From NCBI GenBank assembly GCA_024305745.1, contig JAHRBS010000012.1, positions 563,001 to 627,000 on the forward strand: a DNA stretch of 64,000 nt. Direction: 5' to 3'. The notes beneath the pieces were generated by a model that was given only the letters and a program-made list of their open reading frames with translations, did not search any database and was not told the origin of the DNA. The stretch's first letter is position 1. Every line of letters begins with the position of its first letter. The translations under genes were made by a program, and so were the position numbers. Shown in pieces: positions 47,907 through 58,421 of the stretch. This DNA is from Polyporus tsugae (Eukaryota; Basidiomycota; Agaricomycetes; Polyporales; Polyporaceae).

Positions 47907-50770
47907 TCAGAAGTCGTAGCCCTCGACCTTGAACGTGCGCCCGTACGCGAGGTAGCTCTCCATGATTTTCATCACGGGCTCCGGGAGGCCCATGCTGAGC
48001 AGGGACCACTGGATTTTGGCGTGTCCGTGGATTTGGCCCACCTTGAAGAAGCAGCGGGCGATCTGGGTCGGGTACTGTCCCACAGAGTCAGCGAGTCACC
48101 AACGGCAAGTAAGGAGATGACCAGAAGACGTACTGTCATCTCCGCATACTCGCCCCACTGGTATGCAGCCACCCGGACTCCGACCTGGAGCGACCGCTGG
48201 ATGTCGCCCTCCTCCGCATACGTGTCCAGAAGCTTCGACCACGGCTTGGACGAGTACCGAGGAGTGTCGAGACAGCGCTGGTATGCCTCCTTCGCCTCCT
48301 CCTTGTGGTGCAAGCGGATGCCGAGGTCGCCAAGGATCTCCCACTCCAGCCCGGTCTTGCGGTACGCAACGTGCTGTGTCTTGAAGTGCGCAACCTCCGC
48401 ACGGAAGATCGTCCAGACACGCAAATCCTATCGTGCAGAACGTCAATTCAGCGACGAGACGTAATAGTTGCAGCGCAGGAGCACTACGCACCTCGTAGAG
48501 GACCATGAACAGGTTGTCCAGCCACCGCTCGCACAGACGCTTGTTGCTGAACGAGAACGGCTCCTGCGTGGGTGCCTGGCCGCCCTCGCCCTCCGGGTTC
48601 TCGGCGGCCTGCACGGGCTTCTCGAGCGCATCGCCCGCGCTCTCCTTCACACCGTTCTCCTTCGCCTCAATTGTCTCCTCACGGCCATTGGCGGCGGCAG
48701 CCTTCTGCTCCCTCGCGCTCTCCGTGGAGATGCGAATCGTAGGCAGCCCATCTGTCGACGCGAGAGTGACCGAGTCGACCTCACTCTCAGGCTCACCCTC
48801 AGGCTTCTCACCCTGCCCGCCATGGTCCGGCGTGGACGCTGTGGGGGAGATCATTCCACGAGTCGACGCATCGTCGTCAGCGGCGGCCTTCCCCTGGAGG
48901 GACACGCCGCGTTTCGGGGACGTCACGGTACCGTCCTCGTGGATGATCTTGCTTGGAGAGTGAACCTGCGAGTCCGCATGGGCCTTCTGCATGCGGTATT
49001 CCTCCTCCATAACGAAGACGGAGCTTCTCGTCTTCAGGAGCTCGTCCCAGCCGATTTGCGACACGAGGCGGGTAAGTAGGGCATATGCGCGGGCCCAGGT
49101 ACCGCGAAGGCCCGGAGCTGGTAGACGGAGGAGGGCGGGGTCGGCCTGGCGGGTGGAGACGGAGAGGTTAATGGTGGCAACCGGGACCAATGGCGGACAG
49201 TTCTCACCTCGTCGTCCTCCGTCTTTATCCGTTCGGGGAGAATCTCCACGATGGTACCCTTCGGAGGGAGATGGACACGGGCCGGAGTGAGGTTTCTGTG
49301 GGCATCTCGACCATTGTAGGTGAACATAGGACATGAATTGAGGGTGAGGAGCGCCTATGGGCAATATGTTGGCAGCTGGTGCGGTAGAGCCTGATATGCA
49401 CGCACGTTCTCATATTGACCTAAGTCAATATAGCATTCTGTGAGTTTTTCCCATGTCACGAACTCGCTTGGTGCGCAGTTGACGGCTTGCCGAGCGAGCT
49501 TGACTGCCCATTCGTACTTGCCCTTCGAACGGAGGAACTCGCATTGTACATGGAGGAGGGTGTAGGATTGGGGGGTTTGCTTGATTGCGGAGGCCATGAT
49601 CTGAACAGCCTTGACTTCCTCGTCTAGGGAAGTGTTGACTTGAGACACCGTGAGCATCATCCGGTAGAAGTGACGCACTCATGCCAAGATAGCTCTTCGC
49701 CAGCAACGATGCAACCTCCGGCTCTTTCGCAGTGATCTTCTCGAACAAGTTCGCGGCGTGCTGGAACCGTCCACTATCCCCGAAGTACTTCATGATAGCC
49801 GCGGTGAGATGGTTGGATACGACTGTGGCGACCTGAATCTCTGGATCCGAACCAACTTGCCATCCTGCGGAACACCATGCGCACACCGTATTATGTACCA
49901 TACATGCAGTGCATGGCGCATAAACGTACCTTTCAGGAATAGAGCCTCAGCGGCTTGAAGGAAACGAAGTTCACCTTCGGGGTTGGTGATTGGGTCGAGT
50001 TTGCGGTACGCTTCTAGCCAGTATGTGGGGTCGTCGGAGTAGAGAATAGCACGAAGAAGAGCGGATAGGAAAGTTTCTTGCCATACCTCTGGGGTGGCTT
50101 CATGTCTGAAACCCAATTAGGTGTGTTCCCATGTTCTTTCCGACATTCGGATACGTACCTCTCGCCGCGCAAGTCGACAACATATGCCTGCACTCCACCA
50201 GGGATCTTGACGTCCACGCGGACATCCACACGGGAAAATGCGTTGAAGCAGCTGTGTGTGGGGATGCATATAAAGCGAAATGCACTCAAGGATGGTTACG
50301 CACCAGTAGCACCCGTTCTTCACTTTCCACGTCGTTCCCTTGGAAAACCAGCCGGCCTCCTCTTCGATGTTGTATGTGAGGGAGTTGATGTAGGCCGCTA
50401 ATGATGCAGAGGAGGATGCATCGACTCCGGAGACGTAGTGGTACGAACCGAGCTATCATGGACGGTGTAGGCGGTGGCGCAATGGACCGTAAAGATGTGC
50501 ACTTACGTCTCGTTGCCCGCTCCGTCCTGTGCTCTTCAGAACGTGCACCAAGTCGGGTGGCCCGAGCTCGCGGAATGTTGCTGTATAGGACCATCAATAT
50601 ATACACGGAGAGACCGGGCAAAATGCAACTAACATAGGCTTTCCGTCCGAGAAGTGAGAGACTCTCCGAGCTCCACCTGTTGCATTGCTTGTGAGTAGCT
50701 AAGACGCATTCGTGGCAAGCACACGCACCTCGAAGATCTCCGGGACGTCTCTGAAAGACGCATCGGCCAT
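47907..50770 (-). CDS. ChAPs-family exomer protein (BCH1/BUD7-like)
   Basis: ChAPs proteins bind Chs5 and Arf1 at the trans-Golgi and load selected cargo, such as chitin synthase, into exomer vesicles. The minus-strand gene starts at ATG 50770 (MADASFRDVPEIFE) and ends at the TGA at 47907-47909 after YGRTFKVEGYDF. About ten exons were traced by continuity. Landmarks in order: FRELGPPDLVHVLKS, SSYHYVSGVDASS, VKIPGGVQAYVVDLRGE, then TPR-like helices (EVASLLAKSYLGM, HVQCEFLRSKGKYEWAVKLA, FVTWEKLTECYIDLGQYEN). Next come FTYNGRDAHRNLTP, a low-complexity insert rich in Glu/Ser/Gly (about 48560-48900), and the conserved C-terminal region with WLDNLFMVLYEDLRVWTIFRAE and YRKTGLEWEILGDLGIRLHH. The LGPPDLVH start and C-terminal block are diagnostic of the family. 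Which paralogue it is cannot be told. Confidence 0.9.
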
Positions 50771-51386
50771 AATGGACACCGTCCGACGGAGGGGCTAGAC
50801 GGAACGTGAAGGAGCAGGAGATACCGACGTGTATGCTCGGAAGCAGGTACGCAGCCTTGTAAACACCGCTTTCTTGTTGGACTATAATCGGCTTCTTACT
50901 TGGCCACGGCGCCCAATACATTTTAATTATCTGGCGTTAACTATGCTTGCGCGCTTAACGTCTTCATCGGGCCTGCTTATTCCCTGCGAAGTGCCCAGAC
51001 TAGAAGCCAGACTTGCTCAGTTACTCCCGAACCCACTCCTCCCGACATACCACGACCTCTCGGCTCGACTGATATGCTTCTCACGTGAAAACAAAAGTCT
51101 CATGGAGTTGGCGTAGACTCGGACGGCATCTCTAGCCCTGACCAATACTGCACACCGGCATCGGAATTCTTCCCCCATCGTCGCAGGCTTTGCCCATCCC
51201 TTCGAAGGCTGGACGACCCGGGTGCATCCCAGAAGCGTGTTCACGAGTTATCCCATCGGGTCGCCTCGTAAGTGGTACGTTGCGATTATGTGAGAGGCTC
51301 GGGTACTGTGGAAAATGGTGCTCAGTGCGCGGTCGAGTCATCCCGCCTGAAACTTAATACCGCAGGTACTTCCCTCATCCTCAACC
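50771..51386. promoter_or_regulatory. Divergent intergenic region ChAPs / aspartokinase
   Basis: 616 bp between outward-facing starts. It must hold both promoters. No Gcn4-type TGACTC site was noticed close to the aspartokinase ATG. Confidence 0.4.
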
Positions 51387-53689
51387 ATGTCTGCCGCATC
51401 TACCCCATCCCCCGTTTCCTCGCGTTCTTCATCCTTATCGTCCGGGCAACCGCCGCTCACACCACCCAACATGCATCAAAATACCATCGACCCTGCCGCG
51501 AAGTGGTTGGTGCAAAAGTATGGTGGAACAAGTGTCGGGAAGTTTGCGACTAAGATCGCCGAGGACATCATACCGTTCGTCCGTCAGTCCTTCTGTTGTG
51601 CTGTCGTAATAACCTTGTCAATCTGTCAGGGAGTACCTGGACCAACATAAGGTCGCGATCGTCTGCTCGGCCCGTTCTGGTTCCACCAAAGCCCTTGGGA
51701 CCACGAACCTTCTGCTCAGGGCAGCCAGTGAGGCTCTACAGCGGTCGAACAGCGTATCGGAGACGCCAGGAACGATGTCGCCCAGCGGTGTGTTCTCAAG
51801 ATTGACGCAGTATCAGTCACCTTTCACAAGCCCGGGAAAGGCGTCGCCAAAATCGGAGTCTATTGCCCTTGCTCTGGGAATGACGTCCATTACTGAGCAG
51901 CCTCTTTCATTCAACACTACCGTTGACGTCATTCGGTCGGAGCACATCAACGCTGCCCGGGCTTCCGTTCGGAACCCTGAAATATTGAAGGACCTGGAGG
52001 TCGAGATCGAACGAGACTGCGAGAGCATCAGGTCGTTCCTGTTTGCCACACAGGCGCGTGACTTCGTTTCTCGATCTATGCGTAACGACACTCACCTTTT
52101 AAATGGCATCCATCATCCATCTATTCACACCGGTGCACAACTAGGTCATCGACGAGATTTCGCCGAGGTCTAGGGACAGCATCGTTGGTTTTGGAGAACG
52201 CCTTGGATGTAAGCTCGTCACCGCGGTCCTCCGGGATAGGGTGAGCGACTTGGTAGCATGGCTATGGCGGCGCTTCTGAAGACTCTCTACAGAATATCGA
52301 CGCCGAGTTTATCAGCTTAGAAAACATCGTTCCCCTGTCAGAGGGCGAGAACTTCTCAGACTCGGACACCTTGCCTCAAGATTTTTACGACCGTGTCGCC
52401 GACCTGGTGGCAGAAAAAATCAAGGCATGCGGAAATCGCGTACCAGTCGTGACAGGTGTGTCCTACATCCTCTTGTGAGGGACGCGCCCTCATGGTTACC
52501 ATAGGCTTTTTCGGTCCGGTGCCTGGCTCTCTTCTCAGGCAGGTTGGGCGTGGATACACCGACCTATTGGCCGCATTACTAGCGGCCGGTCTTGGTGCTT
52601 CAGAGCTCCAGATCTGGAAGGAAGTCGACGGAATATTCACCGCTGACCCACGCAAGGTACCTACGGCGCGGTTAATTCCGATTATCACCCCAGAAGAGGC
52701 CGCCGAGTTGACGTACTATGGGAGCGAAGTCGTTCACCCATTCACGATGGATCAGGTACGTAACGTGTCGTAAACGCTGATTGTTTAGTCTTCAAGGCAC
52801 ATAGAGCTCACAGGCACGGATGTCCACAGGTTATCCGGCGGAAGATTCCTATACGCATCAAGAACGTGGAGAACCCCCGGGGCAGTGGAACCGTCATTCA
52901 CCCTGATTCCGAGGTCGACGCGTACGCCCTGCTCAACGGTAGTGACTCGAATTCCTCTGTGATCCCTACTACGTCCGCTGCGTCAAGGGGGTTCGCTCCT
53001 TGGGCCTCGCCCTCGGTTGACAAGCACGCCCAACTACGCCAGCCGACAGCAGTGACAATCAAGGAACACATAATCGTCCTGAACGTCAACTCGAATAGGA
53101 AGAACGTCTCCCATGGTTTCCTTGCTACCATTTTCGGCACGCTCGACCGGTACGGCGTGGTGGTCGACCTCATCAGTACGAGTGAGGTATACGTGTCCAT
53201 GGCTATCGAAGAGAATCTCGACAAAAAGGTGCTTGACCGCGTCGTACGAGAGCTCCAAAAATGTGGCACTGTACGTGATCACGGTTTTCCGTCTCGGCCA
53301 CTGGTCCCTGTCGCAATACATTCCTGACGTAACTTGTCTTCATATGATAGGTCACCGTGGTGCGCGACATGGCGATCCTCTCGCTGGTCGGGAAGTCGAT
53401 GCGGAACATGATCGGTGTCTCCGGGCGCATGTTCACCACTCTGGGTCAGGGCAACGTGAACATCGAGATGATAAGCCAGGGCGCGAACGAGATCAATATT
53501 TCGTGCGTCATCGACGGGCGCGACGCTGTGAAGGCCCTCAACCTCATCCACCAAAGCTGTCTGCAGATCAAGCCCGAGGGCGAGCGAGGGAGAGGTACGC
53601 ATGCACGCCTGCGCTTCTTGGACATGCGTCCTGACTTCCTTTTCTGTCTGCGCTGCTCGTTCCTTGCAGTGGGGCCCTGGCTGTTCTGA
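51387..53689 (+). CDS. HOM3: Aspartate kinase (aspartokinase)
   Basis: Cytosolic enzyme that phosphorylates L-aspartate, the first step toward methionine, threonine and isoleucine. Eight exons sum to 609 codons (608 aa): 51387-51574, 51630-52053, 52145-52240, 52293-52455, 52505-52755, 52830-53270, 53351-53594 and 53670-53689. The N-terminal VQKYGGTSVGKF is the aspartokinase nucleotide/substrate signature. The kinase domain continues through VIDEISPRSRDSIVGFGERL, GRGYTDLLAALLAAGLGA and LQIWKEVDGIFTADPRKV. The C-terminal third has two ACT-type segments (IKEHIIVLNVNSNRKNVSHG; VGKSMRNMIGVSGRMFTTLG), the usual site of threonine feedback. There is no fused homoserine dehydrogenase, as expected for fungi. 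The intron at 52054-52144 must begin with GC rather than GT to keep the conserved frame. Confidence 0.95.
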
Positions 53690-55254
53690 TGCTGATACCA
53701 CGATAGAGCGGGCTGAGGATACCTGGACGCATGGCTGGGCAGTGGGGATCCCAGCCCCGGACCTTTTTTTTTCCTTGCGTTACATACTCGTGCGCGGGGC
53801 CTAGAGTTCATTCGAGCAGTCCAAATCAGAACGTCATGTTGTACCACTACACAGACGGGTGTCACAACGCGCACGTTTGGCCTTCGGTGCGATTCCCGGT
53901 ATGCCCTTCCTGCGGACTGGAAGAGTTTGGTGCCCGGCGACTCGCTGTGGGCACGCCTTCATGGCCCTTCACTGTCGCTTGTATCACCCCCTGATCGTCT
54001 TTCCTGGCGCGGTGCGAAGGGGGCCCCTTACGTGCTCACGATCCAGCGTCTCGCGTGGGCGGTCTATGATTCGATTTGTGAGGTCGGTGCAGGTGACATG
54101 AAGGAAGGTTAGGGGGTACCGTACATTTGACCATCCGTGCCTTTCCCCGCTAATCTGCGCATTCGCACTTGGAGTTACCCACCGCCTAAGCTCAGGGTCA
54201 ACACGCACGGTTTTGACTCTGCCTGGGTTTGGTGAGTCATTGCCCAACATGAAATGTACTCCTCACGCTTATTGAAATTTTTAGAACCTTCAATTATATA
54301 GGCATATGGTTGTTTTCCTCGGGCATAATTCCGACCCCAAATAAGCCCTTCTAAGTCCTCCCCGAGGACAAATATGCCATCGTCCACTTGTGAGGTGTGT
54401 ATTCCACGCCGCAGCTGCTGCGACCCAAAGGTTACTTGACAGGATGCTCCCAGTCCCATCTGGTCCGCCACGCCTGGCAGATATGTACGCTCCACCTGCG
54501 GAGTTTGCGCCCTTCCGAGCCCGGCCCTTCCCGTTGCGAGCACATCGGCGACTTGGCGATGAGTCCGAGCAGACCCTACGTACGTCATGCGCTCGGAACC
54601 CCGGGGAACAGGAGCGAGCTGTGTCGCGTCCATGAGGTCGAGAGCCGGCTGGGTGCCTTGTCTTTCCGTCAGCCGTTCATGAAACGAAACGTCCCGGTCG
54701 ACGGTGTTGCCCTGCACGAAGCACGGGCGACGACCCACGGAATGCTCACGGCCGGTCAGTGGACAGTGCCTGTGCCTTGAGGAGGACCCGCGGTGGTACC
54801 ATGGCGAACAAGCTCAAGCCGTGTGGAATGCGACCAACGTCGGCTCATGAATCCCTTTGTGGCTATACAGAGCTCGAAGTGGCAGGCAAGCTCAGGCAAG
54901 GCCGTCATCACGCTGGTCATGCTCGTCTATCTGCTGTTGGTTTGTTCACCGGACGACAGACGTGATTCCATCCTGGGCCCTGGCGAATTTGAAAGATCGT
55001 AGCAATGTATTCCCTTGAATTTTATATATTGTCTTGAACATCTCCTCAGGCACCCTCGATCTGACGCACATCCGCTATGGGAAGATATGAATAAGTAGTA
55101 TTTGAGGTCGGAAGGTCGAGAAGGTCGCTGTTTTGGTGCTGTCACCATCCCGACAAGATCCGGCAGCCTTTCTTCCGTCCTCCATCTGGAGAGAATAGTT
55201 ATGTGGTAACATATTCGACATCTGGTAGCCTGTCTTCGCTTTCTACAGCCCAGA

Positions 55255-55334
55255 GAAGGCAAAAATGCACACTAAATGGCATGAAAACGTAGTACCAGAA
55301 TGATCACCGGAGGGGTCGAACCTGCAACCTTCGT
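55255..55334. repeat. Diverged copy of the tRNA-Arg 3' region (copy 1)
   Basis: About 78 nt matching 56981-57058 at roughly 85-90 percent by eye, including aaaatgcacactaaatggc and gaaaacg.agtacca. Copy 2 contains the 3' trailer and T arm of the functional tRNA-Arg; this copy contains a degenerate version of them. Confidence 0.75.
55297..55330 (-). pseudogene. tRNA-derived fragment (3' half, related to tRNA-Arg)
   Basis: On the minus strand AGGTTGCAGGTTCGA, then CCCCTCCGGTGATCA, resembles the T arm and acceptor end of the tRNA-Arg at 57027-57130. The T stem no longer pairs properly (GCAGG against CCCTC), and no matching 5' acceptor strand was found upstream. It is read as a truncated or decayed tRNA. 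Confidence 0.6.
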
Positions 55335-55640
55335 TCGTCTGCCCGAGTCATGTTTCGCTGAGACAAACAAGTACACATTTCACGCGTCGCAAACCTTAAA
55401 TTCCGCGAACGCGTGCACCCCGCATCGAGACGACAATCCCTGCACCTTCTACAAGGTAGGCATAGTACCCTCTGATTTCATGCCTTTCAACATGCACTCG
55501 AGTGCAGCTGCAGATGCGAGAAAATTAGCCTCTCACATCGGACTATAGTTCTCACGCGCAACGGGTGCGTGCGGGGCGACGTGTCGTTCATCTGGCGCTT
55601 AAACACATCACCTGCCACCACCACACGTGCACCACCGGCA

Positions 55641-55790
55641 TGCCTCAACGCGATAACGTGACATCGTCTCGCGTTTCTGGAACAAACCACAACGCCAGAG
55701 CCTGCCACCGCTACCACTACTACCACCACCACCGACACGCCTCAACGCGATAACGTGACATCATCTCGCGGAGCTGGAACAAACCACCCG
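55641..55790. repeat. Direct repeat upstream of the 55955 gene
   Basis: The block gcctcaacgcgataacgtga, with following catc.tctcgcg and tggaacaaaccac, occurs at about 55641-55694 and again at about 55739-55788, a spacing of 98 bp. Between the copies lies a run of CCACTA/CCACCA trinucleotide-like units. Confidence 0.8.
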
Positions 55791-55865
55791 CTTCGTCCCC
55801 AACGCCAGAAATCCATCCATGCCTCCTCACTAACGCGCCCCAACGTAACTTTGGTCGTCGATCCC

Positions 55866-55876
55866 CGCCATATATA
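55866..55876 (+). promoter_or_regulatory. Probable TATA box of the 55955 gene
   Basis: catatatac occurs about 85 bp upstream of the predicted ATG and is followed by a pyrimidine-rich (ctctctct) initiator-like stretch. Both are common in fungal promoters. Confidence 0.5.
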
Positions 55877-55954
55877 CACCCGACCTCAACTGTCAACTCC
55901 CTCTCTCTCTCTTTCCCCCCATCATCCCACTGCCGCATACACCCATCCACACCC

Positions 55955-57001
55955 ATGTCCACCAAGCCCTCATTGTCCTTCACTACCCCCCGTGCCGCTC
56001 CCGTCACCAACCCCGGTGCTGCCCCCATCGCAGGACCTTCAGGTCCCCTCAAACGGAAGGTGCCCATCAATTTTCTGTCCTTCCGTCTTATCACCCATCT
56101 TTTCTTACAGGCCCTCCATCAATCTTCGCCGCTGCCCGCTCAGCAGCAGCAAACCATGTCTAACAACTTGCTCGCCAGTCAGCTTTCTCCCGGTGTCTCT
56201 CAGGAGCTCTTGCTGGCCACGATCGCGTTCCTCAAGAAGCAATCTGGCCTCTCCGGCGAGGTTCAGTCCATCATCGATGGAGATCTCCAGGACCCCGCCG
56301 CCATCGACGTCGACATGGCCTTGATTGCGCTTCCCCAGGTCCCCGCCAGCGCCCGCGCTGCTAGTCTTCACCCCGATGATGTCCCCGAGATCATCGACGT
56401 TGATAGTACCTCTCCGTTTCCGTCCCTCGACCCCAAGGACAAGTCCCGGAATGCTCCTGGACCACCCCCTGCGCCCAAGAACACTGCAGATGATTCTGCC
56501 CCTGTACGTCTTGTCGACTATATCACGATCGTCCATTCGTCTCATTCTCAGTAGCACATGCCCAACGTCATTCAAAACGTCCGCATGCTTACCGGCACAC
56601 TCGGTAACCCGGCCACCGCGTACGCAGTCAGTGCCCGCGATACCGTCTGTCGTGGTCTGGAAGTCGGCGCTTTGCTCATCCAAGGTCGCACTGAACGTGC
56701 CCTCCTCGCCCAAGGCCAAATTCGTCTATGGGTCGACCACAAGGCCGCCACCGATGAAGACCTCTTTCCCATCGAGGAGCTCCTGGAATTCAACCGTTTC
56801 GTCAGGAAATGCGTCTTCCCTTCGTTCACACAGATGGATGGCATTTTCGACGGCGACCTGCCCGCTGAAGCCCTCCCGGGATACAACGGTATGGACTTTC
56901 CTTGCTCCTCATCTCAAACACCCACATGTGCTCTTGTCATGCCCGGCGTCGCTGATCTCTCTGCAGCCGAGTTTGAATCTGAAGGAAAAAATGCACACTA
57001 A
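55955..57001 (+). CDS. Hypothetical protein ending in a tRNA-flank repeat
   Basis: Preferred exons 55955-56059, 56111-56503, 56555-56888 and 56967-57001 give 289 codons (288 aa). If the last intron is retained the frame stays open and the same end is reached (314 aa). Residues 1-35 are Ser/Pro/Ala-rich; 36-165 have helices (NLLASQLSPGVSQELLLATIAF) and an acidic linker. The rest looks folded: QNVRMLTGTLGNPATAYAVS, GALLIQGRTERALLAQGQI, EELLEFNRFVRKCVFPSF. No family was recognised. The last codons, EGKNAH and the stop, lie inside the repeat shared with 55255-55334, so the gene may have been truncated or had its 3' end replaced. A tRNA on the opposite strand starts 26 bp downstream. Confidence 0.62.
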
Positions 57002-57058
57002 ATGGCATGAAAACGCAGTACCAAAATGACCACCGCAGGACTCGAACCTGCAACCTTT
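56981..57058. repeat. tRNA-Arg 3' region repeat (copy 2)
   Basis: Counterpart of 55255-55334. It spans the end of the hypothetical reading frame, the spacer, and the T arm of the tRNA-Arg, which is transcribed from the minus strand. Confidence 0.75.
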
Positions 57059-57130
57059 TGGTCCCCACAGTTGAGGTTGGAAGCCGTCAGGCGATCGAAG
57101 CCAAACGCGCTACCATTGCGCCAGGTAGCC
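57027..57130 (-). tRNA. tRNA-Arg(UCG) with 32-nt intron
   Basis: Minus-strand cloverleaf: acceptor GGCTACC pairs with GGTGGTC (two G-U pairs) plus discriminator A; D arm GCGC/GCGC around AATGGTA; anticodon stem TTTGG/CCAAA; T arm GCAGG/CCTGC around TTCGAGT. The anticodon loop reads CTTCGA, a 32-nt intron after position 37, then A, giving anticodon TCG (Arg). Length without the intron is 72 nt. A Trp reading (CCA inside the intron) does not give a 7-nt loop, so Arg is preferred. Confidence 0.88.
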
Positions 57131-58421
57131 ATGGTGTCTAAGAGATCTAAAGTAATCATATACATTAGAGGCCCAAATTAGGATGGTCGTATCCGAGCCA
57201 TTCGCGATGCTCGGTTCGCAGGTGGGGGGCGATGAAAGGCCTACGTATACGTATAATACAGTATATCGACTTTAGGTCGGCCCTATGCCTCCCTACGCGC
57301 TCTTGTCCTAGGACAGCGACGGCTAAAACGATCAGTTGGGCAAAAGTATGGAGCTGGCAAGCACTGGCGTTGCGCCCAAGAATCCAAACATATTGACTAT
57401 ATAAGCAAGTCTGCACGATAACCTAAGACTCGTACGTGCTCCCGCTTTCACGCGCTATTCCGAGCAGCATTGAAGTGCTTGGTTGGAATATTCAACGGGG
57501 TATCAAACATACCCGAACGAGCAAGCGAAAGGTAAATAGAGAGGTCGCAAAAGTGTACCTCAATGCCTCTCTGAAGGCGCATACACGCAAAAAGAGGATA
57601 AGAGGACAACCAAAAGGTTATCACACGCTGTCTGGAGCTTTGGATTCTTGGGCGTCGCGTGGACCTAGAAGCTACTGGGTAAGGCAAGTTCTCATGTGAG
57701 GCTGTGTCAGGCGTAAGTGGGTCCCCATGATAGAACCGGATCGGCCTCATGGCGAACCAGCCGCCACGAAGGAGATTGGAAGGCTATGGAAAGGTTTCCG
57801 CGTTTCTTCGGTGCCTGACGGACAGGCACGGTTTGCGTGAGGCCGCTTACAGGTGATAAGCTTCAATACACTGGTCTGTGGCGAAGGAGGAGATGATGCC
57901 GGACGCTGGGGGGTGGCAGGGGGTGGCAGGGACGTACACGGTTCTCACATGCATGCAAGCAGGCGGAGCAATCAGAGGCGATCAGCGGACCACCATTGGT
58001 GGGGGCGGCAGGGTTACGTTCAGCGACCAGGACAACCAACGGTCGACGCGGGAGAGGAGGACGGGCTGTGCCGCTGCGGGCGTTAACGTTGTAGCGATGG
58101 TTGCTTGGCTCTATGGCCGTTTTGCCTTGTACAGGTCGTGAGGGGGTTGTGCTGGTGGGCGAGAAAAAAGTATGGTGACGGCAGTGCGCATGCGTGGATG
58201 ATTGGGAGTGGATGTGAGAGATGCTGACAGGGTGGAATGATCGTTCCGTTGAGCGGAGAGGATGCAGACGGATGTGCAGGGCACGGGCGCCTGGCTTCTC
58301 CGGGCTCGGATTTCTTGCTCGAGCGTTCATATGTCTGTCATCTTTTCGCTCTCCGCACCTCCCTCTCCCTCCTCTCTCTCCACACTTCCCCACCATCCTC
58401 TCACGTCCCTTCACGACCTCA
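57131..58421. promoter_or_regulatory. Upstream region of the G-alpha gene
   Basis: About 1.3 kb. A minus-strand open frame at 57863-58483 overlaps the G-alpha start and looks like a composition artefact. The last 100 bp before the ATG are strongly pyrimidine-rich (ctccctctccctcctctctctc), typical of a basidiomycete 5' leader. Confidence 0.45.

Larger units (their letters stand above)
53690..55954. other. 2.3-kb region without a confident gene
   Basis: The largest open frame is on the minus strand at 54175-54738 (187 codons), with a competing plus-strand frame at 54397-54780; neither shows a recognisable domain. The region contains the tRNA-derived fragment and direct repeats listed separately, and ends in the promoter of the next gene. 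Confidence 0.4.

Noticed and set aside
54175..54738. 187-codon minus-strand open frame
   Set aside because: No domain or splice support, and an overlapping plus-strand frame is equally open; probably due to GC-rich composition.
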